A stretch of DNA of 64,000 bases, taken from contig NZ_STGG01000009.1 of assembly GCF_005222695.1 (NCBI RefSeq), positions 1-64,000 of the forward strand. The letters run 5' to 3'. The first letter of the stretch is position 1. Each line of letters starts with the position of its first letter. The notes below the pieces were generated by a model. The model saw nothing but the letters and a program-made list of their open reading frames with translations, made no database searches and was not told where the DNA came from. A program made the translations under genes and the position numbers. This stretch comes from Massilia sp. HP4 (GTDB lineage Bacteria; Pseudomonadota; Gammaproteobacteria; Burkholderiales; Burkholderiaceae_D). Below, piece after piece: positions 1-8,392 of this stretch.

Positions 1-225
1 CGGGTGCGATTGAATACTGGGACTGCTGAATCCAGCAATCAAGTCGCCCAGCATAGCTTTTGCACGGAACAAAGGCCAGCTACGGCGAGGAACATGATCG
101 CACGATACTGAACAGCTATTCTCGATCCATGCGTCCTGGAGGATTGGATTCGCAATGAGCCCACCGGAGTCTATGCACGGCGCGCGGGTTTTCTTTTCGA
201 ATGGCTCACAGGCCGACAACTCAAT

Positions 226-1452
226 GTGCCGGATACGTCATCTGGGAACTACATCGATGCCCTGAACCCCGACGAGTTCATCGTAGCATCCCGGTCTCGC
301 AATGTGCCGCGCTGGCGCGTCAGAGACAATCTGCTGGGCAGCCGCGCCTTTTGCCCAACAATACGCAAGACAGGCATCGTGCGCGAACTGGAAAAGTACG
401 ATTGTTCAGCCGCACTTGACGCGCTTGAAGTGCAATTTGGCGTCGACGTCCTGATGCGCAGCGCGGTATGGCTCTCGATTAAGGAAAGCCGTGCTTCGTT
501 CGCTATTGAACATGAGGAAAAACAAGCCGATCGCGTCAAACGCTTCGCGGCAGTCATGGAACGTCGATGTGGACAGGGCGAGGATCCATTGAGCGTGCAA
601 ACACTGACGGAACTACAGGCGGACATTCTGGGAACCTCCACACGCTACGGGGTGCGTCAATCACCCGTTATCGTTGGACACACTTACGGCTTCGACAATA
701 TTGTCGACTATATCGCGCCGCCTTGGGAACGCACGACCGAGCTTCTCGATGGCCTGCGTCAGAGCATGGCCAGGACTGCAGGCGCTTCTCCGGTCCTGCG
801 CGCAGCGATCGCTTCATTTGGGTTTGTCTACATCCACCCTATGAGCGATGGAAACGGACGCATTTCCCGATTCCTGGTGAACGACGTGCTCCGGAGGGAT
901 GGGGCAGTTCCCGCGCCATTTATTCTGCCAATCTCGGCAACGATCACCAACAAAACCCAGCAGCGAGCTGGCTATGATCGCGCACTCGAAGCACTATCAC
1001 GACCGTTCATGCTGAAATATCAAGAGAATTTTCGCTTCGGGATCCAGTACACCTGCGCGGACGGCATACGCTCGAACTTCCATTTTGACTCCTATGACGA
1101 CGCCCTGCCGACCTGGCGCTATCCCGACCTGACTCAGCAGAGTGAATATATCGGCGACGTTATTCGCCTCACAATCGAAGTCGAGATGCGCAAGGAGGCG
1201 CGCCTTCTGCGTGACATCGAGCGAGCACGGGACAGCGTCAAAAATCATCTGGAAGGACCGAACGCCGACATCGATCAAATCATACGCTCAATACGAGAGA
1301 ACGATTGGAAAGTGTCCAACAAGCTTGTGAAGGCATTTCCACCATTGGCCGACCCGCATCTGGCCAATTCAGTGATCGACGCAGTGCGCGATGTCTTTGG
1401 TCCTCAGGCGCCATCCGACTCTCTTGTCGACAGCAAATTTCAAGGTCCTTGA
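226..1452 (+). CDS. Fic family protein (AMPylase-type), 5' end probably damaged
   Basis: Fic enzymes usually transfer AMP from ATP to target proteins. The core motif HPMSDGNGR is at residues 204-212, close to the canonical HxFx(D/E)GNGR, with Pro-Met where His-x-Phe is usual. An inhibitory-helix-like motif S-F-A-I-E-H (residues 91-96) precedes it, with His where Gly or Asn is usual. The first in-frame start codon is a GTG at 226 with no ribosome binding site. The frame is open upstream to a TGA at 109-111, and that extension (112-225) reads like the normal family sequence (EPTGVYARR, then a FEWLTG stretch) but contains no ATG, GTG or TTG. The true N-terminus therefore seems lost or frameshifted. 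GC is clearly lower than in the genes to the right. The family call is firm; whether it is functional is not. Confidence 0.85.
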   Translation: MPDTSSGNYIDALNPDEFIVASRSRNVPRWRVRDNLLGSRAFCPTIRKTGIVRELEKYDCSAALDALEVQFGVDVLMRSAVWLSIKESRASFAIEHEEKQADRVKRFAAVMERRCGQGEDPLSVQTLTELQADILGTSTRYGVRQSPVIVGHTYGFDNIVDYIAPPWERTTELLDGLRQSMARTAGASPVLRAAIASFGFVYIHPMSDGNGRISRFLVNDVLRRDGAVPAPFILPISATITNKTQQRAGYDRALEALSRPFMLKYQENFRFGIQYTCADGIRSNFHFDSYDDALPTWRYPDLTQQSEYIGDVIRLTIEVEMRKEARLLRDIERARDSVKNHLEGPNADIDQIIRSIRENDWKVSNKLVKAFPPLADPHLANSVIDAVRDVFGPQAPSDSLVDSKFQGP

Positions 1453-1625
1453 TTCCGTATACCAGGCCGGATCTTCCTAGGCACACTCTTCATGTTGGAA
1501 CAGGAAATGCATGCTTTACCTACGGCGGCGACCGGACGCAATCCCTGACGCTCCCGGGTTGGCTCATGCATGCGAAAACCCAGGCTTTGCCATCCGATCA
1601 CATGCTGCTATAATGCGTGCCTCGG

Positions 1626-1702
1626 GCGGCTGTAGCTCAGCTGGATAGAGTACTTGGCTACGAACCAAGGGGTCGTGGGTTCGATTCCTGCCAGCCGCAC
1701 CA
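1626..1702 (+). tRNA. tRNA-Arg (anticodon ACG)
   Basis: A 77-nt cloverleaf. The acceptor GCGGCTG pairs perfectly with CAGCCGC, the D-arm reads AGCTCAGCTGGATAGAGT, the anticodon stem CTTGG/CCAAG carries loop CTACGAA (ACG), and the T-loop is TTCGATT. CCA is encoded at 1700-1702. Confidence 0.97.
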
Positions 1703-1716
1703 ACTGTTTCAAAGAG

Positions 1717-1747
1717 AATGGCTCAGAAGAAATTCTGAGCCATTTTT
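1717..1747 (+). terminator. intrinsic terminator of tRNA-Arg
   Basis: A perfect 12-bp stem (1717-1728 with 1733-1744) with a GAAA tetraloop, followed by a run of T, 14 nt after the tRNA end. Confidence 0.9.
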
Positions 1748-2145
1748 CTTTCCCGCTTACTGCTCTTTGCTGCGCGACCATTTCTTTACACGACATGTTC
1801 GCCCAAGCATTTGCCATTCATCTCTTTCACACAGTTCAGCACCTGATCAGGGATGTCAACAGCCTCAGCGCGGGAATGCATCGCCAATTTACGTAGGACC
1901 TTCCCTACACCTTCCTCGCAAATAGCCCGACTTTTTCTGCACTACAACGCCGGATAGCCCCTCTCTCCTATGACGCGCGATCCAATAGCTATCTTGCTAG
2001 AAACTAGTTAGCGTGTAGCATAAAATTTCTTGTTCCATAAGCCCCCTATCGCTGGAGGATGCTTTTATTTACTCTTTTGTTAGCATGAAGTTCCAATCCC
2101 TGAACCTTGGCTGCAGGTCGCGGCTGATTCTTAGCGAGGAACGAT
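1748..2145. other. AT-richer intergenic stretch without a clear gene
   Basis: About 400 bases between the tRNA terminator and the PEP-CTERM gene, with lower GC than the flanks. I see no complete gene. It holds a short minus-strand coding-like fragment (1786-1941, listed separately), then an AT-rich segment around 1970-2040. The PEP-CTERM promoter must lie in the last 150 bases, but I could not pick convincing -35/-10 boxes. Confidence 0.5.
1786..1941 (-). pseudogene. possible 3' remnant of an unidentified gene
   Basis: On the minus strand an open frame of about 50 codons runs from a TAG at 1942-1944 to a TAA at 1786-1788. It reads like ordinary protein (for example EEGVGKVLRKLAMHSRAEAV followed by DIPDQVLNCVKEMNGKC). 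The only ATG lies well inside, and there is no ribosome binding site. It could be the tail of a gene lost in a rearrangement beside the tRNA, or chance. I do not recognise the family. Confidence 0.25.
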
Positions 2146-2691
2146 ATGAAACGATCTCTGATTGCTGCAATGGTGTTGGCTGGCGCTGGACTAGGTGCTT
2201 CCCCCGCGATGGCGCAGGACGTCATCGGTGATTCACCGCAAGCCCTGAACCTGGTCGACCTCACCGCCTACTTCGGCGACGCCTTCGCCGCCGACAACGA
2301 AGGCAATACCTTTGCCGACCGCTTCACCTTCTCGATCGACAGCACGATCGGCCATAACCTGGACGCCGTGGTCGCCTCGATCAGCCGCAGCGGCGACGTC
2401 GGCCTGGACATCACCGGCCTGGCCCTGTACGGCGCCGACGACGCCCTGATCACGGATGGCGAGGAACTGGAAAGCGGCGCCTTCGACCTGTGGACCATCG
2501 CCAGCGACAACCTGGCCGCCGGCGACTACTACCTGCAGGTGAGCGGGGAACTGGTGTCGGATGCCAGCGCCAGCTTCGGCGGCGCGGTGGCGCTGGCGCC
2601 GGTGCCGGAACCCGAAACCTATGGCCTCATGCTGGGAGGCCTGGGCGTGCTGGGCTTCCTGGCGCACCGCCGCCGCACCCGGCAGGACTGA
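2146..2691 (+). CDS. FxDxF family PEP-CTERM protein
   Basis: An exported 181-residue protein of unknown function. A signal peptide (residues 1-23, ending SPAMA) is followed by a beta-rich domain with the FADRF (FxDxF) motif near residue 60. The C-terminal sorting tag has VPEPETYG, a hydrophobic helix, then HRRRTRQ. PEP-CTERM tags are recognised by EpsH-type exosortases, which release or anchor proteins at the surface in polysaccharide-producing Gram-negatives. The GAGGAA ribosome binding site lies just before the ATG. The gene is monocistronic with a strong terminator behind it. No exosortase gene is in the window, so it must be elsewhere in the genome. Confidence 0.9.
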   Translation: MKRSLIAAMVLAGAGLGASPAMAQDVIGDSPQALNLVDLTAYFGDAFAADNEGNTFADRFTFSIDSTIGHNLDAVVASISRSGDVGLDITGLALYGADDALITDGEELESGAFDLWTIASDNLAAGDYYLQVSGELVSDASASFGGAVALAPVPEPETYGLMLGGLGVLGFLAHRRRTRQD

Positions 2692-2714
2692 GCCGCCCCG
2701 CCAGGACAGGCAAG

Positions 2715-2748
2715 AACGGAAAGCGCAGGACGCGCTTTCCGTTTTTTT
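2715..2748 (+). terminator. intrinsic terminator of the PEP-CTERM gene
   Basis: A 12-bp stem (2715-2726 with 2732-2743), loop AGGAC, and a seven-T tail. It touches the stop codon of the convergent kinase gene. Confidence 0.93.
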
Positions 2749-4642
2749 ACGTACGCAGCTTCTTGACGATGCTGCGCGTGCCCAGGATTTCCTCGATCTG
2801 CTCGAAGCGCACCGGCTTGACCATATGGTGGTCGAAGCCGGCCTCGAAGGCGAGCTGGCGGTCTTTCTCCTGGCCCCAGCCGGTCACCGCGATCAGCACC
2901 GTCATGGCGCCGGTCGGCAGCTTGCGGATCCCGCGCGCCAGGTCGTAGCCCGACATATGCGGCAGGCCGATGTCGAGGAAGGCATAGTCCGGGCAGAAGC
3001 GCGCCGCCGCCGCCAGCGCGTCCGGGCCGTTGTGGGTGATCACCACGCTATGCCCCATTGCGGTGAGCAGGGCGCCGATGCTGTTGACGAAGTCGACGTT
3101 GTCGTCGGCCAGCAGGATGCGGTAGCTCTCGGTGCTGATGAAGGCAGCCGGCGTCGGCTTGGTCGGCGGCTCGGGCTCGACCACGATCGGCAGGCGTACC
3201 AGGAAGCGGCTCCCCAGGCCCGGGCCTTCGCTGTGGGCGGTGATGGTGCCGCCGTGCAGCTCGACCAGCTTGCGCGCCAGCGACAGGCCCACACCCAGGC
3301 CGGCATTGCTGCGCTCCAGGGTCGAGTCGACCTGCACGAACATCTCGAATACCGAATCGAGCATGTCCGGCGCCAGGCCGATGCCGGTGTCCGCGATCTC
3401 GAGCACCAGGGTCTTGTCTTCGACTGCCCCCTTGAGCATCACCTTGCCGCCGCGGTTGGTGTACTTGGCGGCGTTGTTGAGCAGGTTCGACAGGATCTGG
3501 GCCAGGCGCGTGGCGTCGCCGTGCAGGAACACGGGACGGTCCGGCAGCTCCAGCACCAGCTCGTGCCCGTGCAGCTCGATATACGAGCGCACCACTTCCA
3601 GCGCGTCGTTGACGACGGCCTTGAGCTCGACCCGTCCCATCTTGATCGTGAACTTGCCGGTATTGATGCGTGAGACGTCCAGCAGGTCGTCCACCAGGCG
3701 CACCATCTGGCGCAGCTGGCGTTCCATGATGTCGGTGGCGCGCTGGGTGGCCTGGGCGTCGCCGCTGCGGATGCGCAGGATGTCCAGGCCGGTGCGGATC
3801 GGCGCCAGCGGGTTGCGCAGCTCGTGCGCCAGGGTGGCCAGGAATTCGTCCTTGCGGCGGTCGGCCACGATCAGGGCGCCTTCGGCGCGCTGGCGCACCT
3901 CCATCTCGTGCTCGAGCGTGCGGTTGGCCGCCTGCAGCGCGTCCGAGCGGCGGCCGATCTCGGCCAGCATGTCGTTGAAGGCCTCGACCAGCACCCCGAT
4001 CTCGCCCTTTTCCCTGCCCGGCACCCGCAGCGAGAAGTCGCGCCGCAGCATGACCTGGCGCGCGACATCGGTAACGGCCTCCAGCGGGCGCGTGATCGAG
4101 GCCTGCAGGCGCGAGGCCACCAGGGCCGCGATCACCAGGGCGCCCAGCAGCACGCCGCCCAGGATCGCGCCGTAGCTCAGGGCCCGGTCGAGCACCCCGT
4201 AGCGCGAGCGCAGGTAGACGGTGCCGACCCGTTCGCCGTTCTCGACGATGTCGCGGTACAGCACCACTTCGCCGCGCTCGATGCGGTAGCCGGCCGGCTC
4301 GGGACGCTCCGGCAACTGGGCCCGCACGTCGGGCCGCACATAGGTGGCAAAGCGGGTGCCGTTGGCGGTGTACACCGCGGCCGCCACGATCTGCGGACGC
4401 ACCCGCAGCAGGGTCAGGCTCTGGGTGACATCGGCCGTATCGTTGAACGAGACTGCGGGCGCGGTCACGCTGGCCACGATGTCGGCCTGGGTGGTGAGGT
4501 CGTCGATCCAGTAGCGCTGGAAGGTGCGCAGGTCGAGCAGCAGCATCGCCACGCCGGCGGTGAGCAGCGCCACCACCGTGGTCGCCACCGCCATCAGGAT
4601 CAGTTTGCTCCGGACCGAGCCGGTATCGTGCATCGGCATCAT
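2747..4642 (-). CDS. membrane-bound hybrid histidine kinase (CHASE8-like/HAMP/HisKA/REC)
   Basis: A 631-residue inner-membrane sensor. TM1 is at about 12-36, followed by a periplasmic domain resembling CHASE8 (about 40-150), TM2 (157-178), HAMP (179-231), the HisKA H-box LAHELRNPL with His273, an ATPase domain with N-box SNLLNNAAKYT, and a C-terminal receiver (about 508-625) with DDN, LDIGLP and KPV signatures. It ends in the receiver with no DNA-binding output, so phosphate must pass to another protein. The start ATG overlaps the stop of the YfiR gene (ATGA), so the two are translationally coupled. The upstream TonB receptor and YfiR suggest that it senses an outer-membrane or periplasmic ligand. 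Confidence 0.92.
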   Translation of the reverse strand: MMPMHDTGSVRSKLILMAVATTVVALLTAGVAMLLLDLRTFQRYWIDDLTTQADIVASVTAPAVSFNDTADVTQSLTLLRVRPQIVAAAVYTANGTRFATYVRPDVRAQLPERPEPAGYRIERGEVVLYRDIVENGERVGTVYLRSRYGVLDRALSYGAILGGVLLGALVIAALVASRLQASITRPLEAVTDVARQVMLRRDFSLRVPGREKGEIGVLVEAFNDMLAEIGRRSDALQAANRTLEHEMEVRQRAEGALIVADRRKDEFLATLAHELRNPLAPIRTGLDILRIRSGDAQATQRATDIMERQLRQMVRLVDDLLDVSRINTGKFTIKMGRVELKAVVNDALEVVRSYIELHGHELVLELPDRPVFLHGDATRLAQILSNLLNNAAKYTNRGGKVMLKGAVEDKTLVLEIADTGIGLAPDMLDSVFEMFVQVDSTLERSNAGLGVGLSLARKLVELHGGTITAHSEGPGLGSRFLVRLPIVVEPEPPTKPTPAAFISTESYRILLADDNVDFVNSIGALLTAMGHSVVITHNGPDALAAAARFCPDYAFLDIGLPHMSGYDLARGIRKLPTGAMTVLIAVTGWGQEKDRQLAFEAGFDHHMVKPVRFEQIEEILGTRSIVKKLRT

Positions 4643-5235
4643 GATGCTCCTTTCTGCACGCGGTTCGCGACGGTCAGCAGGCGCGAACTGAGCTTCACAT
4701 TCTTTTTTTCCGCCGCATCGAGCGAAACGTCGAAACGTACGCGCTCATCGACGATCGTAAAATTGATCACGCTGCCATGCTGCAGGCAGCCTTCGCATTC
4801 GGTCACGGTCAGCCAGGCCGGCGAGGCGCGCAGCAGGCGCGCCGTGCGCGCCTCGTCTTCGCCGGCGATGAACAGCAGGTGCACCGGCAGGTCCAGGTCC
4901 GGTTCGCGCAGCGCGCGCACGGCGATCGTGCGCCCCGCAACCATGCGCCCGGTCGCGATCCGGGTCAGCTCGGCCGCCATGTCGTCGGCGCCGAACACAC
5001 CGATGGAGAGCGGCGTGGCGGCGTCGGCGAACGATTGCGGCGGAAACTCGGCATAGCCCAGGAATTTATACAGGAAAGCTGCCTTCACGCGCCGCTCGAG
5101 CGCCGGCGCCGCGGCTTGGGCGGCCAGCGGCAGCAAGGGCACGCCCACGCCGGCCAGCAGCAAGGGCAGCGCCAGGGCCCGGCATGCCAGGCGGCGCTGC
5201 GGGCGATCAGGTTCAGTGATAGTCATGGAATCCAT
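4639..5235 (-). CDS. YfiR family periplasmic protein (DUF4154)
   Basis: A small periplasmic protein of the YfiR type, 198 residues. In Pseudomonas, YfiR is a periplasmic inhibitor of a membrane diguanylate cyclase. After a signal peptide (about 15-42), the domain begins with the typical VKAAFLYKFLGYAEFPPQ and continues to a TECEGCLQHGSVINFTI stretch near the end, which keeps a Cys pair. The start could also be the ATG at 5226; neither has a strong ribosome binding site. It lies 7 nt after the TonB receptor and overlaps the kinase by 4 nt. Here the partner is a hybrid kinase rather than a cyclase, so it probably modulates that sensor (inference). Confidence 0.88.
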   Translation of the reverse strand: MDSMTITEPDRPQRRLACRALALPLLLAGVGVPLLPLAAQAAAPALERRVKAAFLYKFLGYAEFPPQSFADAATPLSIGVFGADDMAAELTRIATGRMVAGRTIAVRALREPDLDLPVHLLFIAGEDEARTARLLRASPAWLTVTECEGCLQHGSVINFTIVDERVRFDVSLDAAEKKNVKLSSRLLTVANRVQKGAS

Positions 5236-5242
5236 TGGCCAG

Positions 5243-7183
5243 TCAAAAACGCAGCACAGCGCTGGCGAACACCGTTCGCTCGATCAGCTGGCGGCTGCCC
5301 GCCGCGCCGAACTCGGCATGGCGTGGGTGCAGCAGGTTACGCCCGACAAGGGCGATCTCGAGATCGGGGCGCACCTGCCACGCCAACCGCGCGTCGAGCT
5401 CATGATAGCTTGGCAGGGCTGCCTGCGGCAGGCCGGCGACGTAACGAAGCGCCAGGTCGGCGCGCAGGCGCGGCCCCAGGTCGTGCGCGCTGCGCAGGCT
5501 CCAGGTCACGCGCGGGTCGTTGCCGGCAAGAAAACTCAAGCCGGTGCTGTCGCGGCTGCTCGGCTCGCGGCCGACGTCCACGTCCTGCAGCACGGCACCC
5601 GCATGCAGGCGCCAGCCGCGCGCGGCCTGCCAGCCGGCCCACAGCTCGAGCCCGCGCAGCGCGCCCTTGCCCAGGCTCGCCAGGACATAGGTGGCCGGCG
5701 GAGCATGGCCCGCTGGCGCCCGCTCGAGCGTGCGCAAGCGCTCGAAGTCGGTATAGAAAGCAGTGGCCGACCACGACAGCGCCGGGGTTGGCTGGGCGCG
5801 GTAGCCCAGCTCGGCGACGCGCGCCGTCTCGGACACCACCTCCGGACCGCCGCCGACCAGGAAGGCGTCGGGCTGGAGCGGGTCGATCACATAGAAATCG
5901 CGGTCGATGCGCGACGGCGCCCGCACCGTGCGCGACAGCGCCGCCCACAGCATCGCGCGCTCGTCGACGTCCCAGGCCAGGCGCAGGCTGGGCAGCACCT
6001 CGCTGCCGGTATGGACATTGTGCTCGACCCGCACGCCGGCACTGGCGCGCACGCCCCGCGCCAGGCTCACTTCGTCCTGCACGAACAGGTGCGACCAGCG
6101 CAGGCTGCGGCGCGCCGGGGTGAACCGCAGCAAGGGGCCATTGTCAATCCGGTCGCGGCTGTAGCGATAACCGCCACCCCAGGTCAGCGAATGCCGGTCC
6201 AGGCGCAGCAGGTGCTGGGCCTCGACGTCGATCGTATCGAGGCGCTGGGCGCCGATACGGTCCTGGTCGCGCCGTGAATGGTCGAGCCAGGCCTGCAGGC
6301 GTACGCTCTGGCGATCGTCGATCCGATGCTCGACCCGGCCCAGCAGGTTGGCGCCGGAGGTTTCGGTGCGGGTCTGCAGGCCGCCGGCCCGCTGGCGCCC
6401 ATCGTAGATGTCGCCGCTGACGGTCACGTCGGTCGCTCCGGCTTCCCAGTCGAGGCGGAAGCCCGCCTGCTGGCGCCGCATACCGCCGCTGCCGGCGCCG
6501 GCCACCTCGCCATCGAGGCCGTCGATATCCAGCCCCCGGGCATAGGCACGCCAGTGCGCGCCGCCTTCCAGCTGCCCGCCGTAGCGCACGCTGGCCCCCT
6601 TGTCGGTGGCGCCGGCATGCACGCTCGCATAGCCGCCATGGGTATCGGCCGCGCTGCGCGTGATGATGTTGATGACGCCGTTGACGGCATTCGTGCCCCA
6701 GGCCGTGCCGCCCGGACCGCTGATCACCTCGATGCGCTCGACGTCTTCCAGCGCCACGTCCTGCATTTCCCAGAACACGCCGGAAAACAGCGGCGAATAG
6801 ACGCTGCGCCCGTCGATCATCACCAAGAGCTTGTTGGACAGCGACGACAGGAAACCGCGCGCGCTGATCGCGTACGCGCCGGCGTCGATGCGCGCCACCT
6901 GCAGGTTGGGCGCCAGGCGCAGCGCCTCGGGCAAGGTGGTGGCGCCGGAGCGGGCAATCTCGGCGCCCTGGATCACATAGACCGAGGCCGCGGCGCGGCC
7001 CAGCGCCTCGTCCTGGCGCGAGACCGAGGTGACGACGATATCCGATAACTGCTCGAGGGAATAATCGGCCAGCGGGACCGCCGGCCCGGATGGCGGGTCG
7101 GATGGCCGCGCGTGCGCTTGCCCGGCGCAGGCGCAGGACAGCAGCGCGACACCGGCGCGAGCGAGCAAGGAGAAAGATGACAT
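5243..7183 (-). CDS. TonB-dependent outer-membrane receptor
   Basis: A ligand-gated outer-membrane channel driven by TonB, about 646 residues from the chosen start. A signal peptide follows MSSFSLL, then a TonB-box-like segment (IVVTSVSRQDE), a plug domain with the IDGRSVYSPLF, VERIEVISGPGGTAWGTNAVNG and VINIITR motifs, and a barrel ending in ASAVLRF (terminal Phe). The start at 7183 has AGGA eight nt upstream. An in-frame ATG at 7327 has an even better site (GAGGAG) and would add 48 residues unlike a signal peptide. It is first in an operon with yfiR and the hybrid kinase. The substrate is unknown. Confidence 0.9.
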   Translation of the reverse strand: MSSFSLLARAGVALLSCACAGQAHARPSDPPSGPAVPLADYSLEQLSDIVVTSVSRQDEALGRAAASVYVIQGAEIARSGATTLPEALRLAPNLQVARIDAGAYAISARGFLSSLSNKLLVMIDGRSVYSPLFSGVFWEMQDVALEDVERIEVISGPGGTAWGTNAVNGVINIITRSAADTHGGYASVHAGATDKGASVRYGGQLEGGAHWRAYARGLDIDGLDGEVAGAGSGGMRRQQAGFRLDWEAGATDVTVSGDIYDGRQRAGGLQTRTETSGANLLGRVEHRIDDRQSVRLQAWLDHSRRDQDRIGAQRLDTIDVEAQHLLRLDRHSLTWGGGYRYSRDRIDNGPLLRFTPARRSLRWSHLFVQDEVSLARGVRASAGVRVEHNVHTGSEVLPSLRLAWDVDERAMLWAALSRTVRAPSRIDRDFYVIDPLQPDAFLVGGGPEVVSETARVAELGYRAQPTPALSWSATAFYTDFERLRTLERAPAGHAPPATYVLASLGKGALRGLELWAGWQAARGWRLHAGAVLQDVDVGREPSSRDSTGLSFLAGNDPRVTWSLRSAHDLGPRLRADLALRYVAGLPQAALPSYHELDARLAWQVRPDLEIALVGRNLLHPRHAEFGAAGSRQLIERTVFASAVLRF

Positions 7184-7216
7184 AGTTGCCATCCTAGAAC
7201 ATTTTCTCGCGCGCAC

Positions 7217-7246
7217 CAAGTGCGCACACGCTACAGTGTGCACTTG
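7217..7246. repeat. imperfect inverted repeat between divergent transcripts
   Basis: CAAGTG(CG)CACAC and GTGTGCACTTG face each other around a 6-nt spacer. The right arm overlaps the TTGACA of the plus-strand promoter, and the whole repeat lies in the leader of the TonB receptor on the other strand. It could be an operator or an mRNA hairpin. Confidence 0.5.
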
Positions 7247-7270
7247 ACAGTGGCGTGAGATATTTATTAA
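7244..7270 (+). promoter_or_regulatory. candidate sigma-70 promoter of the 7278-7397 transcript
   Basis: A consensus TTGACA (7244-7249) and TATTAA (7265-7270) with a 15-nt spacer; ATTAAA one base later gives 16. The spacing is a little short but the -35 is perfect. Confidence 0.45.
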
Positions 7271-7277
7271 AGCTATG

Positions 7278-7397
7278 ACTGGTATTGCAAATATAAATTG
7301 GACTGATTTGCCGCAATGCAGCATCATTCACCTGTCTCCTCTATTCTCCTCCTAGGAAATAGATTCAGCCCGCTTCTCATGAAGCGGGCTTTTTTTT
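7278..7397 (+). ncRNA. candidate small RNA (or leader/attenuator) with CU-rich anti-SD segment
   Basis: This is the core of a 380-base gap (7184-7564) without a gene. A strong plus-strand intrinsic terminator (7367-7397) sits where no plus-strand gene precedes it, so something short must be transcribed toward it, most simply from the TTGACA at 7244. The predicted RNA of about 120 nt has a CU-rich segment (7331-7355) with repeated UCUCCU and CUCCUCC, complementary to Shine-Dalgarno sequences. Alternatives are a transcription attenuator for the response regulator at 7565, or a cis-antisense RNA over the leader of the TonB receptor. The rest of the gap (7398-7564) shows nothing definite. Confidence 0.45.
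7367..7397 (+). terminator. strong intrinsic terminator, plus strand
   Basis: A perfect 10-bp stem AGCCCGCTTC/GAAGCGGGCT with loop TCAT, followed by eight T. The minus strand has no T-run after the stem, so it acts on plus-strand transcripts only. Confidence 0.92.
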
Positions 7398-7564
7398 GCC
7401 TTTTATCGATTGCGCCGAATTAATGCGCTGCCGAACTGTCAGCCTCGCAGGTCGTCAATTAGATACGGAACAATGTCTGTGCGGCCGCACACGGTTGCCA
7501 AAGCAGCAATCGGACAATTGGTGTAGCATGCCGCCCATATTTTCGTTTTTACAACAAGCTGCCC

Positions 7565-8392
7565 ATGCCCGACCTCGACACCACCGCGCGGAGCACCGCG
7601 TCCTACGACTGGTCCGCCTCCGCACTGGGCGACAGCGCCCGCTGGCCTTTCGCGCTGCGGCTCAGTAGCGACCTGCTGCTCAACTCTCCCCTCCCCACCC
7701 TGCTGGTCTGGGGCACGGAGACGATCGTGGTGTTCAACGAGGCCTATGCCGCTCTCGCCGGCCCAGGCTATGGCCGCATCCCCGGCGGTTCGGTGCCGCC
7801 GGTGCTGCCGCCACCGCTGGCGGCCGCCGCCCAGGCGCTGGACGCCGCCTGGCGCGGCGAAGCCGGCGTGGTGCAGAATGCCCCCCTCACCTTCCGCCGT
7901 CTCGACGGCAGCCACGAATCGCGCTTCGACCTGCGCCTGACCCCGGTACGCGACGAGAGCGGCGCGGTGCGCGGCGTGCAGCTGGCGCTGGCCCCGGCCA
8001 CCGAAGCGGCGGTCGAGGAAGACGCCGGCAATGGCGCCCTGCGCATCCTGGTGGTCGAGGACAATGTCGATTCCCAATACCTGGTGTGCGAGATGCTCAA
8101 GGCCTTCGGCCACGAGGCCGATGGCGTGGCCCACCCCGACGACGCCCTGGCCCTGCTCGCGCGCCAGCGCTACGACGTGCTGTTCTCCGACGTCAGCCTG
8201 CCCGGCATGTCGGGGGTCGACCTGGCCACCCGCGCCATCGCCGACGACCCGGCGCTGCGCGTGATCTTCGCCTCGGGCTATGGCGACACCCTGCTGCGCC
8301 ACTTGTCCTTCCCCTACCAGTCGCTGCAGAAGCCGTACGAGATCGACCAGCTGCAGGACGCCCTGTCGAAGGTAGCGCGCAAGGGCGCTTGA
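7565..8392 (+). CDS. response regulator with N-terminal PAS-like domain
   Basis: A soluble 275-residue protein. The N-terminal half begins YDWSASALGDSARWPFALR and continues LLVWGTETIVVFNEAY, the pattern of the PAS-fold that usually heads Massilia-type hybrid kinases. The C-terminal receiver (about 158-270) has the acidic pair VVEDN, phospho-acceptor SDVSLPGMSG and a KPYEIDQL end. There is no HisKA, ATPase or output domain between or after them, so it looks like a kinase that has lost its catalytic core, or a phosphate sink with a sensory domain. It lies directly before a large hybrid kinase on the same strand (about 120 nt), its most likely partner. Confidence 0.85.
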   Translation: MPDLDTTARSTASYDWSASALGDSARWPFALRLSSDLLLNSPLPTLLVWGTETIVVFNEAYAALAGPGYGRIPGGSVPPVLPPPLAAAAQALDAAWRGEAGVVQNAPLTFRRLDGSHESRFDLRLTPVRDESGAVRGVQLALAPATEAAVEEDAGNGALRILVVEDNVDSQYLVCEMLKAFGHEADGVAHPDDALALLARQRYDVLFSDVSLPGMSGVDLATRAIADDPALRVIFASGYGDTLLRHLSFPYQSLQKPYEIDQLQDALSKVARKGA

